Assembly (NCBI GenBank): GCA_964030785.1
Contig: OZ034969.1
Location: forward strand, 40,218,701-40,282,700
Reading direction: 5' to 3'
Source: Siderastrea siderea
Lineage: Eukaryota > Cnidaria > Anthozoa > Scleractinia > Rhizangiidae
DNA length: 64,000 nt
Each line of letters starts with the position of its first letter. Positions within the stretch are counted from its first letter, which is position 1. A program made the position numbers and the translations under genes. The notes under the pieces are model-generated. The model was not told the DNA's origin, searched no databases, and worked only from the letters and a program-made list of their open reading frames with translations. Below, piece after piece: positions 12,562 through 25,400 of this stretch.

Positions 12562-15500
12562 CTAAAATGTTTCCGTTGAGTTTGGTGCAACTCCTAGATA
12601 TAATGAAGCACCACCAGTATCAATTAAAAAGCATTTGTAAAGTATCTTGTCTACATGAATGCAGTGCAGCTGCCTGTTGTCAGACTTAACTGCTATGAGG
12701 TGCTCAATTGTTGCCTTAGGACCGGAAAGGTCAGAACAAAATAGTTTTTCAGTGTCTTTCTCAAATTTTTTAACAACTGCAAAATAGTTGCTTCGTTTAC
12801 AGCTGCAGGCGATTGCCTCAAGACATGACGATTTGACACAAGGAGCCCTGCATTTAACAAAGTACCTTATTGTCCCGTAGCTGACTTGACTGAAATCTTG
12901 AAAGGCAACAGTGGCAGTATGCCGTCTCGTCACTCGGGTGTACTCTTCACTGTGTATCACTTCTTTTCCTTTCTTGAGGCGCAAAAATTTACCGCATGTT
13001 TCTTCCTCAAGCTCTCTTCCATTAATGGTTTCGATTTTTTGCCTTTCTTCACGACAACTTGGTAGACCCATTTGCATTGAACCAACAACCGAAAGCCTCT
13101 TTTCCTCATTGATCAGCTCTGTCGAATGTCCAATTTCTTTTTTTGTTATCAAGGCATGGCAAATGTCTTGACAGGTGAATCTGGCAGGCTTTCTTGAAGT
13201 TCAGGTAAGTGCTGCATCACTGACACTGCTTTAATTATTTGAGATTCTACGTTTTGAGTCCCGTGAAATAGACCCCTTAAATCGCCATTTAAATCCTCAA
13301 AGAAAAAACATGAGAATGCCCAAAGAGGGCCATTGTTCTGTACGGACTTGGGAAGATGTAACAACTGATGGAGGTTAAAAGTCTCAACTCTTTCATCATA
13401 CATCCGTTTTGCTCTTAAGCAAAAGTGTTCAAGTAGCAAACTTGCTTTAGTCAAATCTTCGGGCGAAATGGATTCCTTCAAAAGAATGTAAATGGCCTGT
13501 ACCAACAACATGAAATGCTGATACTGTTTTTCTGGTAAAATTCCATCCATAACTGGCAATGCATAGAACAGCAGCCACGTTCTATATTCTGAAGCTTTGT
13601 AGTGCTTTCTTTCTTGAAGACCCCTGGGAATTCTTTGCACTGTATTTGGTGGTTTGATAAGTGAACGCCTAGCATCGCAAATTCGTATTTTGCTTGCACA
13701 GCTGAAGGGATTTCTCTTGAAGGAACCATCAAACCAGTAAGACATCAGCGTTTTGACCACTCCTAAGAGAACAGTGTGCATGTAATCAATGGCTGTCCCA
13801 CTGACCACGTCATAGCCTGGAAGTCCAAAGGCTGGGCTGATGCCTTTCACTCCATCAACATCAGATTTCTTCACTCCATTAGCAATCCTTTCCACCGCTT
13901 CTTTTCCATCATTGTAAAATCCCTGGTGATCTCTGAGCTCCGCTTGTTTTGGGCGTTCTTTCTTTGCCACGTAAGGATACGTTCTGCAATTACCAGACTT
14001 TTGAGTTCTTATGTTTGTCCCTGTCTCCTTACAGTACGGACAGCCGCACTCGCCATTGAACTGCTTCATGCAAAGGAAAAGGCACTTTGCTGGAGCATCC
14101 ATAGTGCTACTTATCGTAAGGGCCCTGATTGTGATCGGTGTTTCTGCGTCTGGAGTGCTTCTTGTTAAGCCATCTTTGTACAGTGACTGCATCATATTTA
14201 CAAAAGGCTTCATAAATGTTGAAAATGTTCGCTTAGTAAAACCAAACCACAGTCCTGCAAAGATGCGGTACTTCCTCGTATAACGTTTAGACGGGGGTAA
14301 ATCACAAATAACTATGTACACGGGCCAGATGCTAAACTTTGACGACTTAAAGAGTGCAACACCATCAGTGTTGATTTGAAAACAGATGTTGTGTGGATTT
14401 CTTAGGAAACCGCCGGGACCAAAAAAGCGTTTGTAGTTGTCTCCGTCCACTATGTCTTCAATATTATCTGGTACACCCCTATTTGCTTTGTCATGTTCAT
14501 GGTCAAAACGGTACCTTAAAAGTTCAAGAAAGCCCTTTTCTTGGACAAAGCATGACAGCTGTGCTATAATCGGGAAAACAATGAAGGAATGCCATGAACT
14601 TGATCTACCAGTACTAAAGTCTTTCTTACAGCTGGTGCAATGGGACGATCGTGACGGCTCCTCTGTACCAATGTAAGCTTGGCAGTGTCTACAGTAGTAG
14701 TGCCATTCTATTGGGGTGTTCAGATTTCGAAAATGTCCCCAGAGCTTTCTAAGTGTCTGCACGCAGTTATTTGGAGAAGGACAGTGGAAATAAATCAAAG
14801 TGAGCAAGTGGAATAGTGCATTCCATGACAAATGCTCGGTCATTGCAAATGTTATTATTGCAACGTGCATTGAAACAGTCAGAGGGCATCCATCGAAAAG
14901 AGGCTTATCACGGGTTTCATGAAGATTTAGTTCAGGCTCCTCTCGATCCAGATCATCGAGAATTTCTTCAAACACTATATCGCCACTTTCATCATCCTGC
15001 TCTCCGCACTCCTCGTTTTTTTCGATGGTTGAATCTTGAAGAAAACTGTAAAATTCATCGAGAACTGTATTGTCTATGAAGTCAAATTCGCGAAAGCCGC
15101 AGCACTGGTCTCCTTTGCCCTCCTCGGCCTCTTCCCGAGGCCTGTCGTTCAGGTTGTCTTCAGTTACATCTGACTCGTTGTCTAGAATAATTTCATGTGA
15201 TGTCGTTGTTTCTGTGTTTTCCGTTTCGTCGCTGTTGCTATTGTCATTAGCCTCTACTAAACCAGAGGAATCAAAACGTTTTTTAACTCCATCGGAAATG
15301 GCGGGCTCCTCGTCGAAGTGAACATTGTCATCGCTTATTTCTTCTTCATCAGGTTCGTTTGCTTCCAACTTCGAAACAATTCTTGGTACTTTACATTACC
15401 GTCCTCTTTTTCGTTTTTCTGTTTGCGCGATGGTTTCCTCAGCCATAACAGATGATGTTTTAAGACTTTTTACAGAAATTACCTGGCATTGACTATGGAT

Positions 15501-15638
15501 TGCATGACTTTCGATGTGTGACCCATTGTACATAAAAAAACCATTGTTAGTTTTTACTTCTCGTGATTTGCTTCTAAATTTACACTGTGTAACTGAACAT
15601 GTCGTGATTTCTTCGGCCAACAAAAGCAACGCGCACAT
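12562..15638 (-). pseudogene. CACTA/EnSpm (TNP2-like) transposase, one stop and one frameshift
   Basis: Reading starts at ATG 15638. An 80-codon lead with spaced Cys and His residues is followed by an in-frame TAA (15396-15398), then 739 open codons in the same frame to 13149, then 196 codons in a shifted frame to 12562. The shift falls near 13165-13185, where the second frame already reads on (CQDICHALITKK). Motifs include an acidic N-terminus, a Cys4 cluster (CRHC...CTSC), a CGCPYC pair, DYMHTVLLGVVKTLMSYW (as in Tnp2), and HQLLHLPKSVQNNGPLW followed by FFFEDLNGDL (as in DUF4218). Together these identify a CACTA-superfamily transposase that would cut at the element's ends. One-base errors could be assembly artefacts or a missed intron, but as written the protein is broken. 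Confidence 0.8.
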
Positions 15639-16465
15639 CTAGATTTTCATTATTTTACATATCCATTGCCTATTTCCATGCGCTGCAAGGGATAAAATTA
15701 ATCAAATGGCCAGGAAAACCTTTGATGAACATTCGAACTACCAAACAGAACCTTCAAGTTGCGTTAAATTGATAGCGTGTTTGCCTTGCTCTCGTTCCCA
15801 TCATGCAAGGCCTTGACACGCGCTGACAGAAGAAATGACATTTTACATTTCTCAGTCAAAATAGAGCTCACGGAATACACAATTTTCTTTCCTTAAATTC
15901 AGTCGTTTAAAAATATATATATAGGAATTTTACTTGAGAGATAAAATAGCGATGTTTTCAAGATGAAACATACCTAATCTGTTCAAAAATGTGCAACTTG
16001 CATGTCGAACGCTCTCTCTGGTGGCTCCCGGGGTGTTGACCCGGAATATACAATACAATCACGAATCACGCGAGGAATTTCTTGCGTGCATGAACGAAGG
16101 AAATGTCATTACGCAAATTTTAAGTCTAGAAAATTTTCACAAGATAAATTAACATAGTGCATAACCCTTCTCAAAGTTACTGCCAACAGCTGAGGTAATA
16201 AAAAAATATGAGAAAGGAAGGGATTTCTGAAACTAAGAAACAACTTTTTAGTTTTACGTTACATAGCGAGACAACCGGTTATTAAGTTCAAATTATGAGT
16301 CAATCGATACCTTGTCTTTTCCGCTCACGCAAATACGGACCGTTAAAAAGAGATTCACGCTGCCGTTGGGAAAGCTCAATCGTGCACTCCCGTTTAATTA
16401 AGGTCGTTTAAGTCTGTCGTCAGGTGAAAACTTTGTACCTCTACCTGGAACAAACCGTGAGCAAA
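15639..16465. promoter_or_regulatory. Divergent intergenic region between transposase and BEN gene
   Basis: 827 bp separates the ATG of the minus-strand transposase (15638) from the ATG of the plus-strand BEN gene (16466), so both promoters should lie here. One ACATACC, like the subterminal motif, occurs near 15967. An AT-rich TATATATATA tract lies at 15912-15922. No experimental support. Confidence 0.45.
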
Positions 16466-19400
16466 ATGAAGTTCGGTTTAGTGTTTTTCTACAGTGATGC
16501 CACAGTTGCAGTCGTAAAGCAATCTCAGTGCATTATCAGAGATGGATTTTCTGATGGCAAGGACGTGGAGATAAAGTGCAAGGGAACTTCATATCTTGCT
16601 TTGATCCTGCGGACGAACGGTAAGTTCTTCGTTCCATGATTCTAAATAAGCCTTAGTATACAAAGTTGACTTTAAAGTGGTATAATTTTAATAGCGACAT
16701 CCAGCTTACTTAAAAGTCGGGCAAACTTCACCATAAGTGTAGAATGCTCTCGATTAATCAATTTTTCTGCGAAACCCTGTCCGGAGGAAAACGTATTTAG
16801 TATTTGAGAAAAAATAGTGAGCATACATGAAATATCTACTTGTAAAGTTTGAGGCGGCTAGTCTTCCATTTGCAAGAGTGTCGTCGTTGGACTTAAGCGC
16901 GGAAAATATGTGAAAATGTACCACATTTGAAGGAGAAAGATTCTCATCTAAAGCGAAATTCTGGTCATGCTACAAACAACACAATCGATTGATATGTTTA
17001 TTAAGCCAGAGAACAACGCTGAGTTCAAGTGTAGTTTTTAAATTGTTAACTTAATCTCCAGTTTGGATCGAAACGACGAAATACGTTTTCTAATCATTCG
17101 CATTAAAGCTTAATTAAGGGTTTTAAAGCTAATTCTTTTTGCTTTTTAAGGGAGCATCTTAAAGCTTATTGTAACAATGAAGTAAGTGCGTGATAAATTT
17201 GTCTTCTCTTCACAGAAACTAAAAGTGTTTTGGACGATTTATTGACAACTGCATTGCAGATAATCGATGCTATCTCGCAAGGTAAGCTTAAATGAAATCA
17301 GTACTGAACCTTGCCTTGAAAAGAAAAGCATTGCAGTGACGGAATATTGTTTCGTTCGGTTTGAATGAATTTAAGCCGCTTACCTATTTTATAAACGTGG
17401 TTGATCTGCGATACAACAGCCTGATAGTATCGAAAAGATGTATCTTAAATCCCGTGCCTAATAATTGCAAGCTCTAGTTTACTGTAAATACAGTTTACTT
17501 GTTAGTTAATTTACGTCTAATATTTTTTTCTTTGTGTAGAAACCGACACCTGGAAAGAAGACGTTAGAAAAAATCTTCTTGAAAAGCTGCCTCCCACTCT
17601 TACAGACACAGATGATGAGCATCGGGAAGAATCGTCACGTGGACGAAAAAGGAAAAACATCAACTATGCAAGCATAGGTAAATGGCATTCTTACATTGTG
17701 GCCACAATGTTTGAAATATAAATCCCTTTTGACTTGGCACTTGGTCTTAATTATACACATTCATGAACTCCTCTGTATGCCTAAACGTTACATGTCTGTC
17801 AATTAATAAGCACAAAAATTCCCAGATCTCATGATCTGTACGTGTCCTCAAAATTCAGAAAATGAAGGTGAAGAACAAACACCAAAAAAGATCAATCTGG
17901 ACGCAAAATGAGTCAAAAATTAACCGATATCTGGGTACGGAGCGTAAAATGAAACTCTCACCAAGATACGTTCTTTGAAGTGACAGATTCTTTTCTTTTT
18001 TAATGCAAACAGAATTGTGTACAAGCTTAATAAGTTGTACGTAAGTTATGTTTGATCAAAGAGATCCTTAGCTTGTCGGCAGGTTAATGAAATTGTGCGA
18101 AAAGTATTAAGGAAGGCAAAAAAATTTAAGACAGTGTATTTTTGTTTCCGTAGAAAAAGCAGGAATTATCCATTTACTATTCGACGTACTCGGCTTTTAA
18201 ACAGAGACAACTGAGTGCGTTATGAGTAACATCCATTGGCTAGCTTGCTGCCAATGTTGTTTAATAGATTGAAACTGCGTGACATTCGGTTTTGGTTAAG
18301 CACGATGACTCATTTCCAGGCCGGTTTATATTTTCAATGCCGTTAAAAGTGCAACAGCTTTCAAATTAATATTTGATTTACTCCGTTTTTTAAACAGTGA
18401 TAACTGAGTGCGTTGAGAGCAACACCCACCGACCAGCCCTGTTTGTTGTCAATGTTGTGTAATCGACTAAAAGTGCGTGATGTTCGCTTTTCCGCGTGCA
18501 TCGCACCGACGGTTGAGTTCGCGAAAAACAATTTTTGTTGCTTTATATTTTGGGGTTATTAAAAGTGAAAGAAGGTTATTTCTGCTGGGTTCTAGCCAGC
18601 AGTAAGCATTTAGCTGTATGAAAAACTTTTCGCGGGAACTTTTGTTGTGAAAAGTGTTTAAGAGCGCTCGTCTGTAAAAATCAAACATAATGCGGCAAGG
18701 GTGGAAAATTCGATTTCTTTCATATTTTAATGTTAGATAGGTTAGGGTATAACTAAAATCACTGGATACTTTTTTTTGGCAAAATATCCTTTTATTTCAA
18801 AGAAAAATGCAAATAACGAACTTCCGTTAAAATCGCCATTTGAAGCAGTAAATTATGACATCAATTTGAGGGGTGCATTGGAGATAATCGATGCTATCTC
18901 GCAAGGTAAGCTTAAATGAAATCAGTACTGAACCTTGCCTTGAAAAGAAAAGCATTGCAGTGACGGAATATTGTTTCGTTCGGTTTGAATGAATTTAAGC
19001 CGCTTACCTATTTTATAAACGTGGTTGATCTGCGATACAACAGCCTGATAGTATCGAAAAGATGTATCTTAAATCCCGTGCCTAATAATTGCAAGCTCTA
19101 GTTTACTGTAAATACAGTTTACTTGTTAGTTAATTTACGTCTAATATTTTTTCTTTGTGTAGAAACCCACACCTGGAAAGAAGACGTTAGAAAAAATCTT
19201 CTTGAAAAGCTGCCTCCCACTCTTACAGACACAGATGATGAGCATCGGGAAGAATCGTCACATGCCTAAACGTTACATGTCTGTCAATTAATAAGCACAA
19301 AAATTCCCAGATCTCATGATCTGTACGTGTCCTCAAAATTCAGAAAATGAAGGTGAAGAACAAACACCAAAAAAGAAAAAGAAGATCACAAGGAAGGGGC

Positions 19401-22400
19401 AGTCAAAACTTTCAGAATCAGACAGTTCGGATGATGACCTTGAGGCAAGTCATCTTGAAGATGAAATGTCAGAATTCCAGGTAAGGATGCCACAACAAGT
19501 TAACAAGAATGTTATGGCAGAAACTCCAGGGACTACTTAATTTGCCGGGATGTAGTGAAGAAAACAAAAATACTAAACAGGCTTATTGATAAACACACCA
19601 GCATTTTGGCTGTTTGCCTGGAGAAATTATCCCATGGCTGGAAATAATATTTTAGTGGGTAGAAAGATCTGCTTTAGCTGGCTAGTTCACCGGTAGCTGG
19701 CTTTTAGCTACATCGAGGGCTGGTTTACTTTGAGAGAATTTTACAAGAACTTACATGTAGTACAGTAGAACCTCACTAATTCGAACTCAGTCTACACTCA
19801 AACCCCGCTAGTTCGAACTCAAATCGATTTCCCTTGAAGTGATTTTTATTCTTTTACTATAAATTGCCTATTTCAGGCCCTGCTAACTTGACCAACTTTT
19901 CATTTTTCCTTGGGAGTTCGAATAAGTGGGGTTTTAGTGTATGTGGAACCTTTCCTGTCATGCAGCACACAAAAACTCTGCAAATTTTTTTTTTGTTTAA
20001 GGGGGAACTGTCACAGGTTTTCTCTATTTATATGTAGGTCAAAGTATTATATTTTCGGCAGTTCGTTTTTTGTGTTTTAATTACATAGAAAAAAACTTTT
20101 TTAGGTGTCGATGTATTGTAACACAAAAAATAATGCTAAAATACATAGGGGGATTTAATTCACAAATTGGGAATATTATTTTGTTTCTTTATTTGACAGT
20201 TGGTTTGATGTTGTCAGATTTTATCAACTTATGTAATAGCAATCCAAAGAGACTCACTCAGATCACTTTTTATTTTTTTAAACTTACATTGTTGGTTTGG
20301 CATAGGCCAAGGTTTTATCTTCTAAAAGCAAACCAATTTCCCCACTGAGCACTATGCCAAGGAAAAAATCTGCTCTTGCAAATGTTGTGCAATACTAAAG
20401 ATAGTTTGTTGAATTTACGGAGGAATACCAAAATGCAAATTTGTTAACTCTATAAACCTTTTTTTTTTCATTTTTTATAGTCCATTGCATCCAAGAAAGA
20501 TAAAGCCACACTGTCTTGTCAAACTTCTCCTAGAAAAGAAGATAGCTCTTCTTCTGGCAAGGTACACTCTAGTTTGTACTGTACAGCTGTACATATATCT
20601 ATACATCTAGTTCTTATTCTCAATGTTGTAGGTGTACTCACAAGTTAAAACAGGTGGAATTACTTTGGATTAATTTTCATAGGCAAGAGTAACTGCAATA
20701 CTTATTATTTTCTCAGTCCAGCTAATTTACCTTTTTGAATTTACATGCAGGTAACTAAGTCTTTAAAACACATTGGTGCCTCCCCTCCTCGCATCACACC
20801 AAAGAAGCTAGCTTAACACCTTAAAATAATAAAGATAATAGTAATAGTGTTAAACAACTATTGGAATATTGATATCTGCTACACCATCTTCTTTACAGAA
20901 AATGTTTGCAATTGCATTATCTCTTATTGCAATGCCTTGACAGCTGCTAATTGACCTTTTAAATCTCTCTTCACTTTTTTTAATGGCAGGTAACTAAATC
21001 TTCAAAACACAAAGAGATGCCCCCTTCTCACACTTCCCCAAGGAAATCTGCAGCACCTTCATCTGCCAAGGTACAATGTACCCTACTTAAAAATTGTTCT
21101 TTCCCAATGTAGCCAGTTCAGCTTTTTGTATGTATGTTAGCATAACTGTTATGATTACTTTAAGTACTTGATATTATAATTTACATTTAGAAAGTGCAAT
21201 ATGTGCAACACGTCTTACTGCAATGCCTCAGCTGTTTATTTACCTTTTTAAACTTCTTTTTACCTTTTTTAATGGCAGGTAACTAAATCTTCAAAACACA
21301 AAGAGACGCCCCCTTCTCGCACTTCCCCAAGGAAATCTCCAACTACACCTTCATCTGCCAAGGTACAATGTACCATACTTAAAAATTGTTCTTGTTCCCA
21401 GTGTAGCCGTACAGCTTTTTGTATGTATGTTAGCATAACCATCATGATTATATTTTTATTTTTTATTAATGTTATAATTTATAAAGTGCAATATGTACTG
21501 CAACATGTCTTACTGCAATGCCTCAGCTGTTTATTTACCTTTTTAAACTTCTTTTTACCTTTTTTAATGGCAGGTAACTAAATTTTCAAAACACAAAGAG
21601 ACCCCCCCTTCTCGCGCTTCCCCAAGGAAATCTGCAACACCTTCATCTGCCAAGGTACAATGTACCATACTTAAAAATTGTCCTTGTTCTTAATGTAGCC
21701 ATTAGCTTTTTGTATGTATGTTAGCATAACTGTCATGATTAATTTAGTTATTTAATATTATATTTTATAAAGTACAATGTGCAACATGTCTTACTGCAAT
21801 TCCTCAGCTGTTTATTTACCTTTTTAAACTTCTTTTTACTTTTTTTTAATGGCAGGTAACTAAATCTTCAAAACACAAACAGACGCCCCCTTCTCGCACT
21901 TCCCCAAGGAAATCTGCAACACCTTCGTCTGCCAAGGTACAATGTACCCTACTTAAAAATTGTTCTTGTTCCCAGTGTAGCCGTACAGCTTTTTGTATGT
22001 ATGTTAGCATAACCATCATGATTATATTTTTATTTTTTATTAATGTTATAATTTATAAAGTGCAATATGTACTGCAACATGTCTTACTGCAATGCCTCAG
22101 CTGTTTAATTACCTTTTTAAACTTCTTTTTACCTTTTTTAATGGCAGGTAACTAAATCTTCAAAACACAAACAGACCCCCCCTTCTCGCGCTTCCCAAAG
22201 GAAATCTGCAACACCCTCATCTGCCAAGGTACAATGTACCATACTTAAAAATTGTTCTTGTTCCCAGTGTAGCCGTACAGCTTTTTGTATGTATGTTAGC
22301 ATAACCATCATGATTATATTTTTATTTTTTATTAATGTTATAATTTATAAAGTGCAATATGTACTGCAACATGTCTTATTGCAATGCCTTAGTGGCTAAT

Positions 22401-25400
22401 TTCAATTACCATAAATTAACCTTTTTTATCTTTTTTTTTAAACACAGGTAAGTAAGTCTTCAAAACACCAAGCCACACCCCCTCGTCGCACCTTGCCAAG
22501 TAAACCAACTACACCTTCATCTGCTGAGGTACAGTTACTGTTTCAGTAGTTTTTGTTTACAATGGTGAATATACTACTTTTTTTTACTCACAGTTCTTTT
22601 GATTACCTAGTTTATTTCTCTACAGAAACTGCATTTACATCATCACTTATTGACATGCCTTACGAGTGATTACCTTTTTTGTTTTACTTAATACAGGTAA
22701 CTAAAGCTACAAAACAGGAAAACACACTCCCTTGTCGCTCCTCTCCAAGACGATCAGCTGCACTTTCAACTTCCAAGGTACTACAGTTGCCCTTTAAAGT
22801 GAAGTTATAAAATAATATAAACTAGAATCTATTGACAGAGACAGGTATACTTTGGTCATCAGAATTTAATGCAGCTGTAATTTTCTTTGTTTCTTTTCAT
22901 ACCCCATCTATTTCATTGAGTTTGCATTACAATAAATTATTTTTTGCAAACGTACTCAAATGCTGGAAGAATGATATATAAATAAATAAATTATTATTAT
23001 TATTAAACTTCAATAATACCTGTATTATAACATGACTACAATTACCTGATAAAATTCTTCGCAATACCTCATCGTGAAATTACCTTTTTACTTCCATATA
23101 GCAAACTCAACAGTCAAAAAACAAAGGCACACCCTCACATCGCACCTCGCCATGGAAATCAGCTACTCCTTCAACTGGCAAGGTAGAGTAGTTGTGTTCT
23201 TGTTCCCAATAAAGAAGCTGCACTTTTTTGGAACTATCAGGGAATTTTACTAATTTATTAATAAAACAACAGTTGCTGCAGTTGTATCATTGCAATGTTC
23301 ACTGCAATACCTCATGCATGTGGTTTGTGCACAGTTAAGGGCAAAAAAAATGCTAATGAAAACATCTAACAAAGAGGTTGGTCATGCATGCTTCATACAC
23401 CATTGCCTTTTATTAATTTTGGTACGTTCTAGTGACTGCAATCTGTCTTTTTCGTCATAGAGAACTGGTGCCTTGTTGCCAAGGAAACTTGGGCAAAGTG
23501 GAGCTAAAGTTCCCAAAAAGAACCTTATTTGCCCAAACCCTAAGTGTGCAAAGGTCCGTGAAGAGCTTGCCGCCTTAAGAGGGGTATTGCCAATGTGCGA
23601 GCCAGCGAGCCATGCGAGTCACGCGAGCCATGCGAGCCATCTGTGCGAGCCATCCAAATTTTTGAAAATTCGAAAAAAAAAAGGGAGTACAATAAAATCG
23701 GTTTTTACTCACTGTTTTTCTCTGTTTTCCCTCGCTCGATCGATCGTGGGCGCCATCTTGTTTTTGAAATCATCTAACTCGCGCCAGTCTCTACTCTTTG
23801 AATGCTTCTCTCCTGAGTCATCTCTCTACGGACATCACGCGGTGACTTTCGGAATCTTTCCCTAATCGGCTTCAATCCTTGGATGATTTGGACAATTTTT
23901 CAAGTACAGTATTTTTACTGCATCTAGGGTAAGTAATCGTCTGCTTTTATAATATTATTTTGATTGTTAGTGTGATGAATTATTTATAACCTTTGCAAAT
24001 GTTTTATGCATGAAGTGTGCTTTCGAGCAGAGTAGCGAGGCCGCTTTCGCGTGGCCTGATTGTCGTGGTTAAACCTGTAATCCACAACATAAATAATAAT
24101 CCCCAGTTCGCATGGTGACATAATGCGGTCAATTTACTGTTCTGACCTCGAAAAAAAAAACAATATGTTCTTGACTTATTTGACCTTCAAAATTGCACAC
24201 GCTAAGTTGACTCCTACTAAATCACGAAACCTTATTAGATTAAAATATGCAATATTTGAAAGCGAAGTAAAGTGTATTTATCGGTATCATTGTGTTCATT
24301 TTTTGTTCGAGTTTGAGTGTCAGCTATTAGTATTACATTATGTTATGGTAATGTTGAAACTTCCCTTCCGTCCTTTTAGATGGCAAGTAGGCGCACACTA
24401 TGTCTACTGGAGGCATCCAAACTAGGTCTCATCCTGAATTATGATCCAAGTGGTGAAAGAAATCGGTGCTTTTACCAGTGCTTGGGGAAGCATTTAAGAG
24501 TTGATAAGGTTGAAGATGTTATTGATGCATTGGAGAACTACATGCTTCATAACAGGCTAGTTCCTGTGGAAAATGAGGTAAGTATGTGTTTTTATTGTAC
24601 AGGATTAGGCCCTGGGGTGGGGGGAGGAATCCCATATAAAAGCTATACGGGATGTGCCGCCCTTCCGGGTAGGGTTTTTGGACCTTTGGCTCGTAAACAG
24701 GGTAATCTGCTGGGGTGCTTACCATTTACACGGAAAAACCAGGAATTCCGGTTGGAAAATCAAATGGTTCGCATCATTCCATTTGGAAAGCTTCTGAAAT
24801 TATGGGCTCCCAGTTGGGGTGATGCATACTTTCTATTCTTTTTAGTCTCTTCAGCTGATTTGGCTATCCTTTGAAACTTCTCCTTCTTCCGTGAGGTCAA
24901 GTTAAATCATTTGATGTTTGTAGATGGATTTTCCAACCGGATGGTTTGTGTAAATGGTAAGCACCCCTGGTTTACCAGATTCAAAACATTTTACATTTCC
25001 ATCACAAACAGGGTCTAAAATTCAGCATAAATTCATAATCATATTTTCATTTTTCGCAGCACATTTTTAGGTATAAACAGGGTCAGGGTTTCAGGAGCTG
25101 GGTGGCACCCCCTACCCAAACTTAGGTTGAGTAACCCCCCCCCCCCCTCCCGGTAATTTAAAAAATATTCCGCTTTATCAGTTTATTTTTTATTTTTCCA
25201 AAGTTTCATTCTTTAGTCTCATATTGATAATAAAGTTTCGAAATAAAGGAGTTAAAGTCAGTTTTGTAGCAGATTCGAAGTATTATCTGAGAAACAAATT
25301 AGACACACAACATTCATATCACTGCTCGAAAACATTTTCACTTTCTTAGTTTCTACAGACATTTGCAAAGAATTTTAATTTTAATCAAAATAGAGTTGCG

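Noticed and set aside
20990..22528. Regularly spaced repeats about 290 bp apart, superficially like an array of repeats and spacers
   Set aside because: Each conserved block is an 81-84-nt in-phase exon with splice signals, and the spacers are duplicated introns; not CRISPR.
23473..23865. 130-aa ORF ending in a Ser-rich region
   Set aside because: Its first half is the BEN exon; the second half is the transposon arm read through after TTAA.
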